A stretch of 7,880 nucleotides of DNA. Origin: DATEMK01 sp035275625 (GTDB lineage Bacteria > Bacteroidota > Bacteroidia > AKYH767-A > OLB10). Below, one piece after another: positions 1 through 7,293 of the stretch (its first letter is position 1; each line of letters begins with the position of its first letter). Location: the NCBI GenBank assembly GCA_035275625.1, contig DATEMK010000143.1, forward strand, positions 1 through 7,880. The letters are read 5' to 3'. Position numbers and translations under genes: made by a program. The notes under the pieces are model-generated. The model was not told where the DNA came from, searched no databases, and saw only the letters and a program-made list of their open reading frames with translations.

Positions 1-116
1 CCTGGTTCTAAAAATAAAAACCTCTCCGGAAATGCAAAAATATAATAATAATTAAATAAACAAACTTCCGGGAAATAAATTTGATTAAAATTCATTTTAA
101 ATCTTAACTTCTCCGG
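1..116. other. AT-rich non-coding tail downstream of the membrane protein gene
   Basis: This stretch follows the stop codon of the DUF6056-like gene and runs to the window edge. It is very AT-rich and has no credible reading frame. It holds an imperfect AT-only inverted repeat (83-91 against 94-103), a short palindrome TTCC-G-GGAA at 66-74, and the hexamer CTCCGG twice in the same orientation (24-29 and 111-116). None of these is a convincing GC-rich intrinsic terminator, so where the upstream transcript ends is unclear. Confidence 0.5.
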
Positions 117-1565
117 CTACTTTCTTTTGGTTCTGTTCCCTCCGTCTCCATCCTGCTTTCTCAATGTCACTTTATTAATTCCGAAATAAGCCGCCATGCC
201 CCTGTTCATCCAGTCATTTTCATCCGGGGAAATGTCAAGCACAAAAAGAGAGACCGGTTTATTTTGCAATGTATCAAGAATGCAAATGCTATCTGAACGC
301 TGCTGCGCGTTGTTTAAAGTTTCATACCGCAGTTTCATTTCATTGTCAAAATTCTTTGCTCTTTCAGAGAATAAGTCATTCATTACAACATATCCGTTTC
401 CGGTAATGAATGAAAAAAGTATCATAGATGTAAACAGCGCCAAAAAGTATCTTGAGGAAAAAACTGAAAGGGTTATGATAAATTTTTTAGTACTGAAATA
501 ATTCAACCACACAGTGAGATTAATAAACCAGAGGATGAGAAAAAAGAAATAAGCCACATTCACGGTTCGGTGCTGACCTAAAATACCCGTACTCCAGTAA
601 GCCGGAAATGCCGAAAGGAATACGACAAGAAACAAAGAGCATGTTGAGAGCAGCGGAGATAAATAAAAACTGTTTTTGAATACATCATATTTTTGAGACA
701 AATAAATAGTAAGAGGAATGTATAATAGCGATGCAATTGTTAAAGGAATGTTATTTATCCACGCCCCAAAGAACCGGAAGGTCTGGGCAACAGAAAACAG
801 CAGGGAATGAAAAAGCTGGTGTCTTTCGGGAAAAGCTGCCTCGCGTACAGCATTTCCCGGAGAGAATATTACCATTGAAGCACACAGGCATGAAAAAATA
901 AAAAGCAGGAGTGAAAGGCGGTTTTTATTTTTTGCAAACAAAAAAACATGAAACAGTAAAAGAAAGATCATAATCGTTTCATTGAAACCCGTAATTATTA
1001 AAATCAGCAAGAGGCAAATAAAAACATGAATAGTTTTATTGATGAAATATTTTTCGCGAAAAAGAAATATTAAAAAAGAAAAATAAAATAATGTCACCAC
1101 ATTCGCTCCATGGTAAATCACAGCGCCTGTGTACCAGTAAATACCCTGTGCGAGAGAAGGCATTCTATTCAGATAAAGCAAAGTCAATACTCCGCTGAAC
1201 AGAACCAGGTACTTCTTCTGCACAGCATTATTTGTAATTGCTTTTGTCAAAAAATAAAATGAAACAGATGTCAAAAGGATTAATAGTATTGCAAAAAATT
1301 TGTAACCTGTAAAGGAATCGAAAGCCATCGGATTCAATACAAACAAAAAATTGGAGACATACCTTCCGGTCCATTGAAAATAATCTCTTGCGGCATTTTC
1401 AAACAGTTCGAAATGTTTTCCATTGTACGCATACACAAAATCATCGCCTGCCGGGTTCGCATAAAGTGAAAGAAAAAAATACGGCAGAAAGGAAAGTAAG
1501 GCCAGGAAAACCAGGAAGTAAAGATTTTTTTTGTTTGTGTTAATCATCAGGGGAGAGATTAACAT
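117..1565 (-). CDS. Multi-pass membrane protein, DUF6056-like (possible GT-C-fold glycosyltransferase relative)
   Basis: This encodes a 482-residue, very hydrophobic protein with roughly ten predicted membrane segments, the first at about residues 14-35. A short acidic motif, PAGDDFVYA (38-46), follows the first segment, and GRYVSN comes at 67-72. Later conserved-looking motifs are SPGNAVRE (235-242) and GQHR (330-333). This layout matches my recollection of the DUF6056 family, whose function is unknown. An acidic pair in the first periplasmic loop is also typical of GT-C lipid-linked sugar transferases, but catalysis here is inference only. The last 80 or so residues (about 400-482) are a hydrophilic domain ending in a basic tail. 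The ATG at 1565 is preceded by an A-rich run and is preferred; a second ATG at 1547 would remove six residues. The gene lies beyond the terminator of the preceding operon, so it probably has its own promoter, but I found no clean one. Confidence 0.75.
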   Translation of the reverse strand: MLISPLMINTNKKNLYFLVFLALLSFLPYFFLSLYANPAGDDFVYAYNGKHFELFENAARDYFQWTGRYVSNFLFVLNPMAFDSFTGYKFFAILLILLTSVSFYFLTKAITNNAVQKKYLVLFSGVLTLLYLNRMPSLAQGIYWYTGAVIYHGANVVTLFYFSFLIFLFREKYFINKTIHVFICLLLILIITGFNETIMIFLLLFHVFLFAKNKNRLSLLLFIFSCLCASMVIFSPGNAVREAAFPERHQLFHSLLFSVAQTFRFFGAWINNIPLTIASLLYIPLTIYLSQKYDVFKNSFYLSPLLSTCSLFLVVFLSAFPAYWSTGILGQHRTVNVAYFFFLILWFINLTVWLNYFSTKKFIITLSVFSSRYFLALFTSMILFSFITGNGYVVMNDLFSERAKNFDNEMKLRYETLNNAQQRSDSICILDTLQNKPVSLFVLDISPDENDWMNRGMAAYFGINKVTLRKQDGDGGNRTKRK

Positions 1566-1615
1566 TCAGTCAATATTTTTTTTGACATATAATTAAATTC
1601 GCGGTTGGCTAAATT

Positions 1616-1657
1616 AAAAACAAAACCGGAAAAATCTAAACAGACTTTTCCGGTTTT
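1616..1657 (-). terminator. Intrinsic terminator of the three-gene surface-protein operon
   Basis: A perfect 12-bp inverted repeat (1622-1633 against 1646-1657, core AACCGGAA) has a further TCT/AGA pairing inside it around an AAAC tetraloop, after one mismatch. On the minus strand the stem starts 17 bases past the stop codon of the T9SS protein gene and is followed, after one G, by a run of five T and more T-rich sequence. The T-tract orientation favours minus-strand termination. Confidence 0.85.
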
Positions 1658-1674
1658 CTGAGTAACAAAAAAAA

Positions 1675-3249
1675 TTATTTTGTGATCAGCATTTTCTTAT
1701 TCAACGCCTGGTTTTTATTTTCAATTCTTATTAAATAAACGGATGAAGAAAGATGCTCTGTATTTAATTTGATTGTACTAAGCCCTTTCTTAACAGCAAC
1801 ATTTTCTGAATTGATCAATTTTCCCGAAGCATCGAAAATGCTGATTCGTAAATTATCCCCGGAAGGCTCATTAATGACGAGAGATGGCAACGCTGGGTTA
1901 CCGGTAAGGTCCACTGAGAAAGCATCTTGTTCTGAGCAATTCTTAACCGCAATTCCATCTGAAACGATGGTAACTATTCCATTGTAATCTGTTTGTTTTA
2001 ACCTGTAATAAGAAATTCCGCTGAACGTATTTCTGTCGGTTGTTGAATAAAAAAGAGTTGAAGTGCTGTTACCGGCACCTGTTATTTCGGTTACCGTTAC
2101 GAAATCATTTCCATCACGGCTTTTTTCAACACTAAATGATTTGCAATCCTTTTCACTTGCCGTGCTCCATTGCAGGAAAACTTCCTGGTTATCACATGCA
2201 GCTTTAAAATAAAGTAATTCTACGGGTAAGGGGCTTGTTATGTCAGCAAGCGTCCACCACATATTATGTGCAGACATTCCAATTACATTTGTTCCAGTTA
2301 CCTGTGTGCTTTGCGCTCCCTGTAATGGAAATTCCCAGGACAAAAAAGGCTGTACCCATCTTTGTGCTCTTGGATTAGGAATGCCGGTAGCTTCGGCAGC
2401 AGTGCACCTGAAATTAACATTTGCGGTTGTTAAAGCGCCCGGAACAATAACTTCCCAGAAACGATCTACCGTCATTCCGCTGTTATCAAGACCTGTATAA
2501 AGGTTATTAACATGCGTCACACCCGGAGGGTAAGGCAGATTTGCGGGATTAGTAGGATAGGTTGCAACTACAAGATTTCCGGTAGTACCGGCTGTCGGGG
2601 CAAATGTGAATGGAATCATAACCGGAGCTGCAGTACCGAAAGGAATTATATAGCTGCCCCCAGTGCTGCTTCCGATATTCCATTGAATCTCCCCGAAAGG
2701 TGAAGCCGTATTTTCACTGCGTACATTTCCTGTTCCAATTGAAGTCAAACCTGCTGCGGCATTGTTATCAATTATAAATCTTCTCTGGTTAAGAATTAAA
2801 GTGGAGTTGTCAACAGTGAGATTATTGTTCACTTCACAATTGGTAATTTGCAAAGTCCGGTTGGCATTTTGAATATAAAGATTTTCAAATTCAGTAAGTC
2901 CTGATCCTGTGATATCAGAAGCCGCAGCCCCGTTCAGGTAAACAGTTCCCCAGGGTGCAACAGTATTATTGATGAACACATTGTTACCGGTTGCATTATT
3001 GACCCAGTCACCTTCAACATACATGCTTCCGTTAATATCAATTTTTCCGTCACTGCCGGCATTGGTTTGATTGGTGTATTTGCCAAGCGCATCTCCGTCA
3101 ATGTAAACCACAGCCCCCGTTGTTATGGTGATGGTGGCTCCGTTATTAATCATTCCCTGGGAAAGACAATTGCAAACCGGTACAAACATATTGCACATAA
3201 CAGTTAACCATAAAAAAAGGATTTTAAGAATGACAGGAAGCTTTTTCAT
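1675..3249 (-). CDS. Secreted T9SS type A sorting-domain protein with beta-rich repeats
   Basis: This is a complete 524-residue protein. Residues 1 to about 30 form a signal peptide (MKKLPVILKI, then a hydrophobic run) with likely cleavage before Q31. Residues 35 to about 200 are Asn/Thr/Gly-rich short beta-strand units (for example GKIDINGSMYVEGDW, NNNLTVDNSTLILN), consistent with a beta-helix-like stalk. Residues 341-437 match a fibronectin-like module often found before T9SS sorting domains (LPVELLYFKA...FLQWSTASE...SYYRLKQTDYNG). Residues 441-524 are a typical type A sorting domain: ISIFDASGKLI, then a VYLIRIE strand, ending KKMLITK. By family knowledge it should cross the outer membrane by T9SS and be attached to the surface or released. 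The ATG at 3249 lies 11 bases after the preceding stop codon. It is the last gene before the terminator at 1616-1657. The ligand or substrate is unknown; no enzymatic motif is visible. Confidence 0.9.
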   Translation of the reverse strand: MKKLPVILKILFLWLTVMCNMFVPVCNCLSQGMINNGATITITTGAVVYIDGDALGKYTNQTNAGSDGKIDINGSMYVEGDWVNNATGNNVFINNTVAPWGTVYLNGAAASDITGSGLTEFENLYIQNANRTLQITNCEVNNNLTVDNSTLILNQRRFIIDNNAAAGLTSIGTGNVRSENTASPFGEIQWNIGSSTGGSYIIPFGTAAPVMIPFTFAPTAGTTGNLVVATYPTNPANLPYPPGVTHVNNLYTGLDNSGMTVDRFWEVIVPGALTTANVNFRCTAAEATGIPNPRAQRWVQPFLSWEFPLQGAQSTQVTGTNVIGMSAHNMWWTLADITSPLPVELLYFKAACDNQEVFLQWSTASEKDCKSFSVEKSRDGNDFVTVTEITGAGNSTSTLFYSTTDRNTFSGISYYRLKQTDYNGIVTIVSDGIAVKNCSEQDAFSVDLTGNPALPSLVINEPSGDNLRISIFDASGKLINSENVAVKKGLSTIKLNTEHLSSSVYLIRIENKNQALNKKMLITK

Positions 3250-3260
3250 GGGTTATTGTT

Positions 3261-4088
3261 TTATTGATAAATCACCTGTGTAATTAATACTCCCTGCAAC
3301 ACGGAAGTATTATTTCCTCCAACGTTGGCATTTGCTCCTAAATTTTTATTAGCCCGTACGTCAACAGTATATGTTCCTGCCGGCAATGCAATCATTACTT
3401 CCTTTGACCAGAAACCAAGAACTGTAACAACTCCAAAATTATTTACAACCGATACCCTCTCATAACCACCCTGGCCAAAGTAGGCACCGTTTAAAAACAA
3501 AGCAATGTCCACAGCCGAAAATCCGTTAGTGGCAGTCGAAGTGGTTTGAATGCCGCCATCGGTATGGCACAGCAATTTTGCAGGTGCCGTTAGTGTCATT
3601 GTACGGGTCATGCCCGGAAGCGCCTGCCACGCTGTAGTTGTAACTGTTATACCTGCCGTATTGTAATCAAAATAGCTTTCATTGTACAACGTTGCTGTGG
3701 GTGATTGCCATGATAATATTCCGGCTCCGTTGTTAGTAAGAACGGATGTGGCTGCTCCCTGTGCTGCGGGCCAGCTATATATTACATTCCTGATGCGGGT
3801 AATGTCACCTGCATTATTAACTCTGAATTCAGCTGCTCCGCCAACAGAAAATAAAGAAGGGGCCGTGGCATTCCCTATTCCTGTATTTCCTTCAACAAGC
3901 AGCCCGTCAGCGGGAGCGGTATTCACACCGGAATAAGTATTTCCTATTACCATTGCTCCTTTCACATCAAGCATGTTCAGTGGAGCAAAAACGACCGTAC
4001 CGATACCTACACTTTGTGCATTAGCGCTGATAGAAAATAAAGACATAAAAAAAATCAGCGGTAATAAAATGCAATAATTTTTTTTCAT
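3261..4088 (-). CDS. Secreted fibre-like protein of unknown function
   Basis: This is a complete 275-residue protein. The signal peptide spans residues 1-24 (MKKNYCILLPLIFF..., cleavage after SANA, before Q25). The mature N-terminus (SVGIGTVVFAPLNMLDVKG, 26-44) resembles the 'GIGT..P...LDVkG' opening of Bacteroidota tail-fibre-like and endosialidase-chaperone-like secreted proteins. Residues 104-130 (YSWPAAQGAATSVLTNNGAG, then ILSWQSP) match the 'tWP...G..L.tnG.G.LsW' linker common in those proteins. Residues 137-275 are an uncharacterised, probably all-beta C-terminal domain with strands such as MTRTMTLTAPAKLL and AGTYTVDVRANKN; it recalls trimeric fibre heads, but this is a guess. No T9SS sorting domain or lipobox is present, so its route past the outer membrane is unclear. 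It starts 21 bases after the 630-residue gene and ends 11 bases before the T9SS protein gene, so it is almost certainly cotranscribed with both. Confidence 0.85.
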   Translation of the reverse strand: MKKNYCILLPLIFFMSLFSISANAQSVGIGTVVFAPLNMLDVKGAMVIGNTYSGVNTAPADGLLVEGNTGIGNATAPSLFSVGGAAEFRVNNAGDITRIRNVIYSWPAAQGAATSVLTNNGAGILSWQSPTATLYNESYFDYNTAGITVTTTAWQALPGMTRTMTLTAPAKLLCHTDGGIQTTSTATNGFSAVDIALFLNGAYFGQGGYERVSVVNNFGVVTVLGFWSKEVMIALPAGTYTVDVRANKNLGANANVGGNNTSVLQGVLITQVIYQ

Positions 4089-4109
4089 TTCTTATTTTGT
4101 TTTTTAATT

Positions 4110-6002
4110 TTAATAAGGAGTTATTTTCAGGATTTCTTCAAATTGTTTATCGTCTGACTTTGAACCGGAAGGAGTTGCACGCATGTTTTTTTTCACCGGG
4201 TTTTGGACTGGAGGCAATTGGTCGCCTGGAATTGTATCCCTAAGAGGTTCAGCAGCTGCAGACTGCAAAGTAGCGCGGGAAGCGGCACCAATAGCAGGAG
4301 CAAAACGTTCTGCAGAATAGGGGGATACAGAACCATCGGGGAGAATTTCGTCTGCACGATTAGCTGTCACAGTCCAGTAAAATTTTGTATTTGAATTTCC
4401 ATTCTGCAGCTCTTTTACATCAAATCCCGATGCGTTTTCATTGGTAACATACACTCCTTTGCAATCACCTCTCAATTGTACAAAAACGCGTAAGGGATGT
4501 AATTCATTCACTACAATATTTTTTGAAAAAATAGGGTCCAAAACAATATGTGTCATTCCATTTAACAATTCTCCCTCACCATAATCCTGGAAAAAATTTT
4601 CAGGAGCTTCAGGAGCAGAAAGAACTACTTTTTTGCCGGCCAGATCAGTTACTGTGGTGTTTACAGTTCCATTACCTTCAATTTTTCTAACCACGTTCAG
4701 TGTGGTGAGGCAGCCTACATAAGCATAAGAAGCGCCAGCGTTGCAATCAAAATACCCGCCTGCCCTGGCAGTACCCGCAGCTCCGCCCTGCGCCCAGCCT
4801 ACTACTCCAAAAGATGTGCTGCTTCCGGAAACTGCAGAGCCGGTTCCTGCCAGTGTAAAAAGACCTGCTCCATTGCTTACCGCTAATATTCCTGTTCCGC
4901 CATTAGCGATGGTGGCGCGCGTATAAGTTCCTACCGTATTTCCTGTTACCGCTGCACCGCTTCCGGCAACAAGGTAATTTGCGGCAAGGCTATTTCCTGA
5001 AGTAATCAATCCTGTTCCCACGCCATTCTGGTTGAAAGCCTGTACCCCAAAACCTGATACTGATGAGGAAGATCCATAAACTCCGATGCCTGGTCCGGAT
5101 GTGATCGTCAGGTTCGATGATCCGCGAACTCCTATTGCCGAACCGGTTATGGGCGCGACTCCACTTGCCAACCCATAAACTCCGTATCCTGCCGTTCCTG
5201 CTCCCGGATTCAAAAGACTAAGATTTGAAAAGCCTACAATACCATAACCGTTAGGAGATGCTGACTGGCCCTGTACTCCAACCCCGTTTCCTGCTAAAGC
5301 TGCATTGTACCCCAGAACTCCCATACCTGTACCGGTATTTTCTCCATAAACTCCGATTCCTGTGGAGGCGCTATAACCGTTAACTGCAAAATTTCCGATT
5401 GCGCTTGTATTGGTTGTGCCATTGGTTGTTCCGCTGGCATAAACAGAAAATACATCTCCTGTATTGGTTCCTACAGCGGTATTGTTTACGATTACTTCAC
5501 CTGTTCTTAAAACCCTCATGCGTTCGTTAGTGGCTGCGGCACCGTTAGTCTTTACAACAAAATCTTCGTTGACCAATGTGCCGATAAAATTATTGGCTGC
5601 AGTAACATTGTTGTTACCCGCTAATTCCCATCCGCCTTTTCCATCAAGATAAACCCAGTTAGGAACTACGGTTATGCTGGAGTTGTAATAAAATCCTTCG
5701 AGCGAAGCGCCTGCTACATTTGTCTGGTAAACGAGCAATCCCTGTGCAGCAGCCGGAAGCGGGTTCATGGCAAGCCGCTGGGCGTTCGTTATTCGCGGAA
5801 TTAAAATTCCTTTTGCCTGTGCAAGGCCGGTTATGCCATCCACGTCAAGCATTGCGGACTGATTAGGCGCAGCGGCAGTTGCTCCTATTTTTGTATTTTG
5901 TGCTGTTGCTGACAGGGTAAAAGCCAATGCAATAAAAACAAGAAAAATTTTATTTACAACAATTATTTTTTGAACGGTTGTTCGTTCGGGGATACAATTC
6001 AT
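4110..6002 (-). CDS. Secreted GxGVxG-repeat protein with Bacteroidota-type N-terminal module
   Basis: This is a 630-residue protein. A long n-region and hydrophobic stretch (about 17-31) form a signal peptide cleaved near SATA, before Q35. Residues 38-130 are a module widespread in Bacteroidota surface proteins: KIGATAAAPNQSAMLDVDG, then KGILIPRITNAQR, QGLLVYQT, GFYYNS and NWVYLDG. Residues 215-322 hold eight G-x-G-V/I-x-G-type units (at 215, 226, 240, 252, 272, 289, 305 and 317) and a ninth is at 397, suggesting a beta-solenoid shaft. Residues 438-550 form a conserved-looking C-terminal domain (NFFQDYGEGELLNG, IVLDPIFSKN, RVFVQLRGDCKGVYV, GFDVKELQNG). The last 80 residues are a Pro/Ser-rich, low-complexity tail. 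No T9SS sorting domain is seen. I chose the ATG at 6002: the TTG at 6029 lies inside the predicted -7 box and would not be transcribed in frame. It is first gene of the operon. Function is unknown; an adhesive or structural surface role is inferred. Confidence 0.85.
   Translation of the reverse strand: MNCIPERTTVQKIIVVNKIFLVFIALAFTLSATAQNTKIGATAAAPNQSAMLDVDGITGLAQAKGILIPRITNAQRLAMNPLPAAAQGLLVYQTNVAGASLEGFYYNSSITVVPNWVYLDGKGGWELAGNNNVTAANNFIGTLVNEDFVVKTNGAAATNERMRVLRTGEVIVNNTAVGTNTGDVFSVYASGTTNGTTNTSAIGNFAVNGYSASTGIGVYGENTGTGMGVLGYNAALAGNGVGVQGQSASPNGYGIVGFSNLSLLNPGAGTAGYGVYGLASGVAPITGSAIGVRGSSNLTITSGPGIGVYGSSSSVSGFGVQAFNQNGVGTGLITSGNSLAANYLVAGSGAAVTGNTVGTYTRATIANGGTGILAVSNGAGLFTLAGTGSAVSGSSTSFGVVGWAQGGAAGTARAGGYFDCNAGASYAYVGCLTTLNVVRKIEGNGTVNTTVTDLAGKKVVLSAPEAPENFFQDYGEGELLNGMTHIVLDPIFSKNIVVNELHPLRVFVQLRGDCKGVYVTNENASGFDVKELQNGNSNTKFYWTVTANRADEILPDGSVSPYSAERFAPAIGAASRATLQSAAAEPLRDTIPGDQLPPVQNPVKKNMRATPSGSKSDDKQFEEILKITPY
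4797..5360 (-). repeat. GxGVxG coding repeats within the 630-residue surface protein
   Basis: Nine degenerate units of the form G-x-G-V/I-x-G are encoded here, most 11 to 20 residues apart: GIGVYG, GMGVLG, GVGVQG, GYGIVG, GYGVYG, AIGVRG, GIGVYG, GFGVQA and, after a longer gap, SFGVVG. At DNA level CCATAAACTCCG (plus strand) recurs at 5074, 5173 and 5344. Copies at 5073-5092 and 5343-5362 agree at 19 of 20 positions. This indicates internal duplication of the repeat unit. Confidence 0.8.
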
Positions 6003-6026
6003 GGGCTTTACTATATTAAGGCAGAC

Positions 6027-6059
6027 CAAATGTATAAAGAAATTTTTTAATCCGCTAAA
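6027..6059 (-). promoter_or_regulatory. Predicted Bacteroidota-type promoter of the surface-protein operon
   Basis: Reading the minus strand, TACATTTG (6034-6027) is an exact match to the TAnnTTTG -7 consensus. It is preceded by a weak -33 candidate, TTTA (6059-6056), at a 21-base spacing, where the consensus is TTTG. Transcription would begin near 6020, leaving a leader of about 20 bases before the ATG at 6002. The -33 match is imperfect. Confidence 0.5.
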
Positions 6060-6095
6060 TTTCTCAGAAAAATAATAACATTTAACGGTTAAAAA

Positions 6096-7127
6096 CTAAT
6101 ACCTTTGTATGATAGATTTGACAAAGGTTTTAAGGTTACCGTTGCATTTTTCATGAAATTCTTTTTCAAAATCATCCTGCTTTTTACGATAACGGAGATT
6201 GGACATGAACTCTGTATTATTTGGCAAAGGGTCCTTACCAAAACGGAAACGGTATATTTCTTTATTGTAAAAATTTTCTTTGTTTATACCAAGAAGAATT
6301 TCTGTGATCAATTTATATTTCAAAAATATTTTTTGATTGCCGGGAATATTTTCCATTTTAAAAGAATGATATAAGCTATCGAGGAGAGCGGCCCCTTTTA
6401 AGAGGTGTTTTCCATAAAGATCTTCATCCGATTTGTAGTTACTATATTCCAGGAGTTCTTTTGAACCTGCTCCATATTTATAAGCAAGAAATTTTTCTGC
6501 TCCTTTTTCTCCAACGAAAGTGGCAAGGTTCTCGTTGTAGTCCACGCTGCTTTTCAAATAAACCGTTGCATGTGTCAATTCATGAATGATTGTTTCCGCA
6601 ATTCTTCCGTCTGGCCGCTTCAAAAAATTTGAAAGCACCGGATCTTTGAACCAGCCTAATGTGGACCATCCGCCCGTGGGTGAAAGATCGGTATCATATC
6701 CTTTCTTTTTTAATTCAGCTAATTCTTTTTTTCCTTTTTGCAGAATAAAAAATCCTTTGTAAGAAACGTTGCCAAGAAACGGAAAATGCCATTGATATGC
6801 TTTAAGAGAAAACGGCTCACATGCTGTAAGCACCCAGAGGACAGGCTTGTTCAATTGATCATAATAGGTAGTATAGTTATCTGTATTTTTTAATCCTAAA
6901 GAATCAACAGCAAACTTTTTTATTTCTGCTATCAGCAAAAGCTTTCTTTTAAAATCAGGTTTAAGTTTTGGGTCTTTCAAAACCTGTTCAATCGGTTGTG
7001 CACTCATGACGATGTGCAATTGGCCTTTTAATTGGTCAATGCCGTAAGAAATGAGTTTGAAATTCCAAATGATGATAACTGCCAAAAAGATTAAAAGCAA
7101 CTTTAAAATTTTTTTGAAAATTTTCAT
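6096..7127 (-). CDS. Membrane-anchored putative zinc aminopeptidase (PF10023/COG4324-like)
   Basis: This is a 343-residue protein from the ATG at 7127. An N-terminal hydrophobic segment (about residues 5-23, LKLLLIFLAVIIIW) is probably an uncleaved anchor, with the rest in the periplasm. The zinc-peptidase signature HELTH (182-186, bases 6570-6584) is followed by DYNENLATFVGE with the presumed third zinc ligand Glu199, the gluzincin HExxH...E arrangement. Upstream, ACEPFSLKAYQWHFPFLG followed by YKGFF matches the 'EPf.l....FPfvG...YkGff' block of predicted aminopeptidases of this family. By family knowledge it is a metal-dependent peptidase; its substrate is not known. A TTG nine bases upstream is open in frame but lies inside a possible -7 box, so the ATG is preferred. 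It stands 166 bases after hppD and 93 bases before the next start codon, which has its own promoter, so it looks monocistronic. Confidence 0.85.
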   Translation of the reverse strand: MKIFKKILKLLLIFLAVIIIWNFKLISYGIDQLKGQLHIVMSAQPIEQVLKDPKLKPDFKRKLLLIAEIKKFAVDSLGLKNTDNYTTYYDQLNKPVLWVLTACEPFSLKAYQWHFPFLGNVSYKGFFILQKGKKELAELKKKGYDTDLSPTGGWSTLGWFKDPVLSNFLKRPDGRIAETIIHELTHATVYLKSSVDYNENLATFVGEKGAEKFLAYKYGAGSKELLEYSNYKSDEDLYGKHLLKGAALLDSLYHSFKMENIPGNQKIFLKYKLITEILLGINKENFYNKEIYRFRFGKDPLPNNTEFMSNLRYRKKQDDFEKEFHEKCNGNLKTFVKSIIQRY

Positions 7128-7133
7128 AATGCT

Positions 7134-7141
7134 CAAAAATA
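7134..7141 (-). promoter_or_regulatory. Possible -7 box before the aminopeptidase gene
   Basis: On the minus strand TATTTTTG (7141-7134) fits TAnnTTTG exactly. No TTTG element sits 19-21 bases upstream, and the start codon at 7127 begins only six bases past the box, so transcription from here would give an almost leaderless message. In such AT-rich DNA a chance match is quite possible. Confidence 0.25.
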
Positions 7142-7156
7142 ATTAAAGAATATTCA

Positions 7157-7176
7157 TACCACTGTTTCGGGTGGTA
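7157..7176. repeat. Short inverted repeat upstream of the aminopeptidase gene
   Basis: TACCAC (7157-7162) and GTGGTA (7171-7176) form a perfect 6-bp inverted repeat separated by eight bases. It sits about 30-50 bases upstream of the aminopeptidase start, the region where a -33 element or an operator would lie. It lacks a following T-run on either strand, so it is not a convincing terminator for hppD. Confidence 0.35.
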
Positions 7177-7293
7177 ACACGAATGAAAACGTGAAATTAA
7201 AAACGGGAAGTGACTATGATTTGTTTATACGCTAAAAATACTCCAGCGTGTGACCAGAGAATAAGATTTATGCAGTAAAATAACTATTAAAAG

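Noticed and set aside
66..103. Palindrome and AT-rich inverted repeat downstream of the membrane protein gene as a terminator
   Set aside because: One has no loop and the other no GC pairs to speak of, so neither would be a stable intrinsic terminator.
196..501. A 101-codon plus-strand frame opposite the 3' part of the DUF6056-like gene
   Set aside because: It is a shadow of the hydrophobic coding strand, with no recognisable domain or upstream signal.
2240..2703. Two open plus-strand frames opposite the T9SS protein gene
   Set aside because: They lie antisense to a gene with clear domains, and their Cys/Pro/Ser-rich translations look like complements of its Gly/Asn/Thr codons.
3261..6002. 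Prophage tail-fibre genes, suggested by the fibre-like proteins
   Set aside because: Both proteins have signal peptides, which phage tail fibres lack, and there are no capsid, tail or integrase genes nearby.
6105..6374. An open plus-strand frame of 89 codons opposite the aminopeptidase gene
   Set aside because: It is antisense to a well-supported gene, its product resembles no family I know, and no promoter or start signal supports it.
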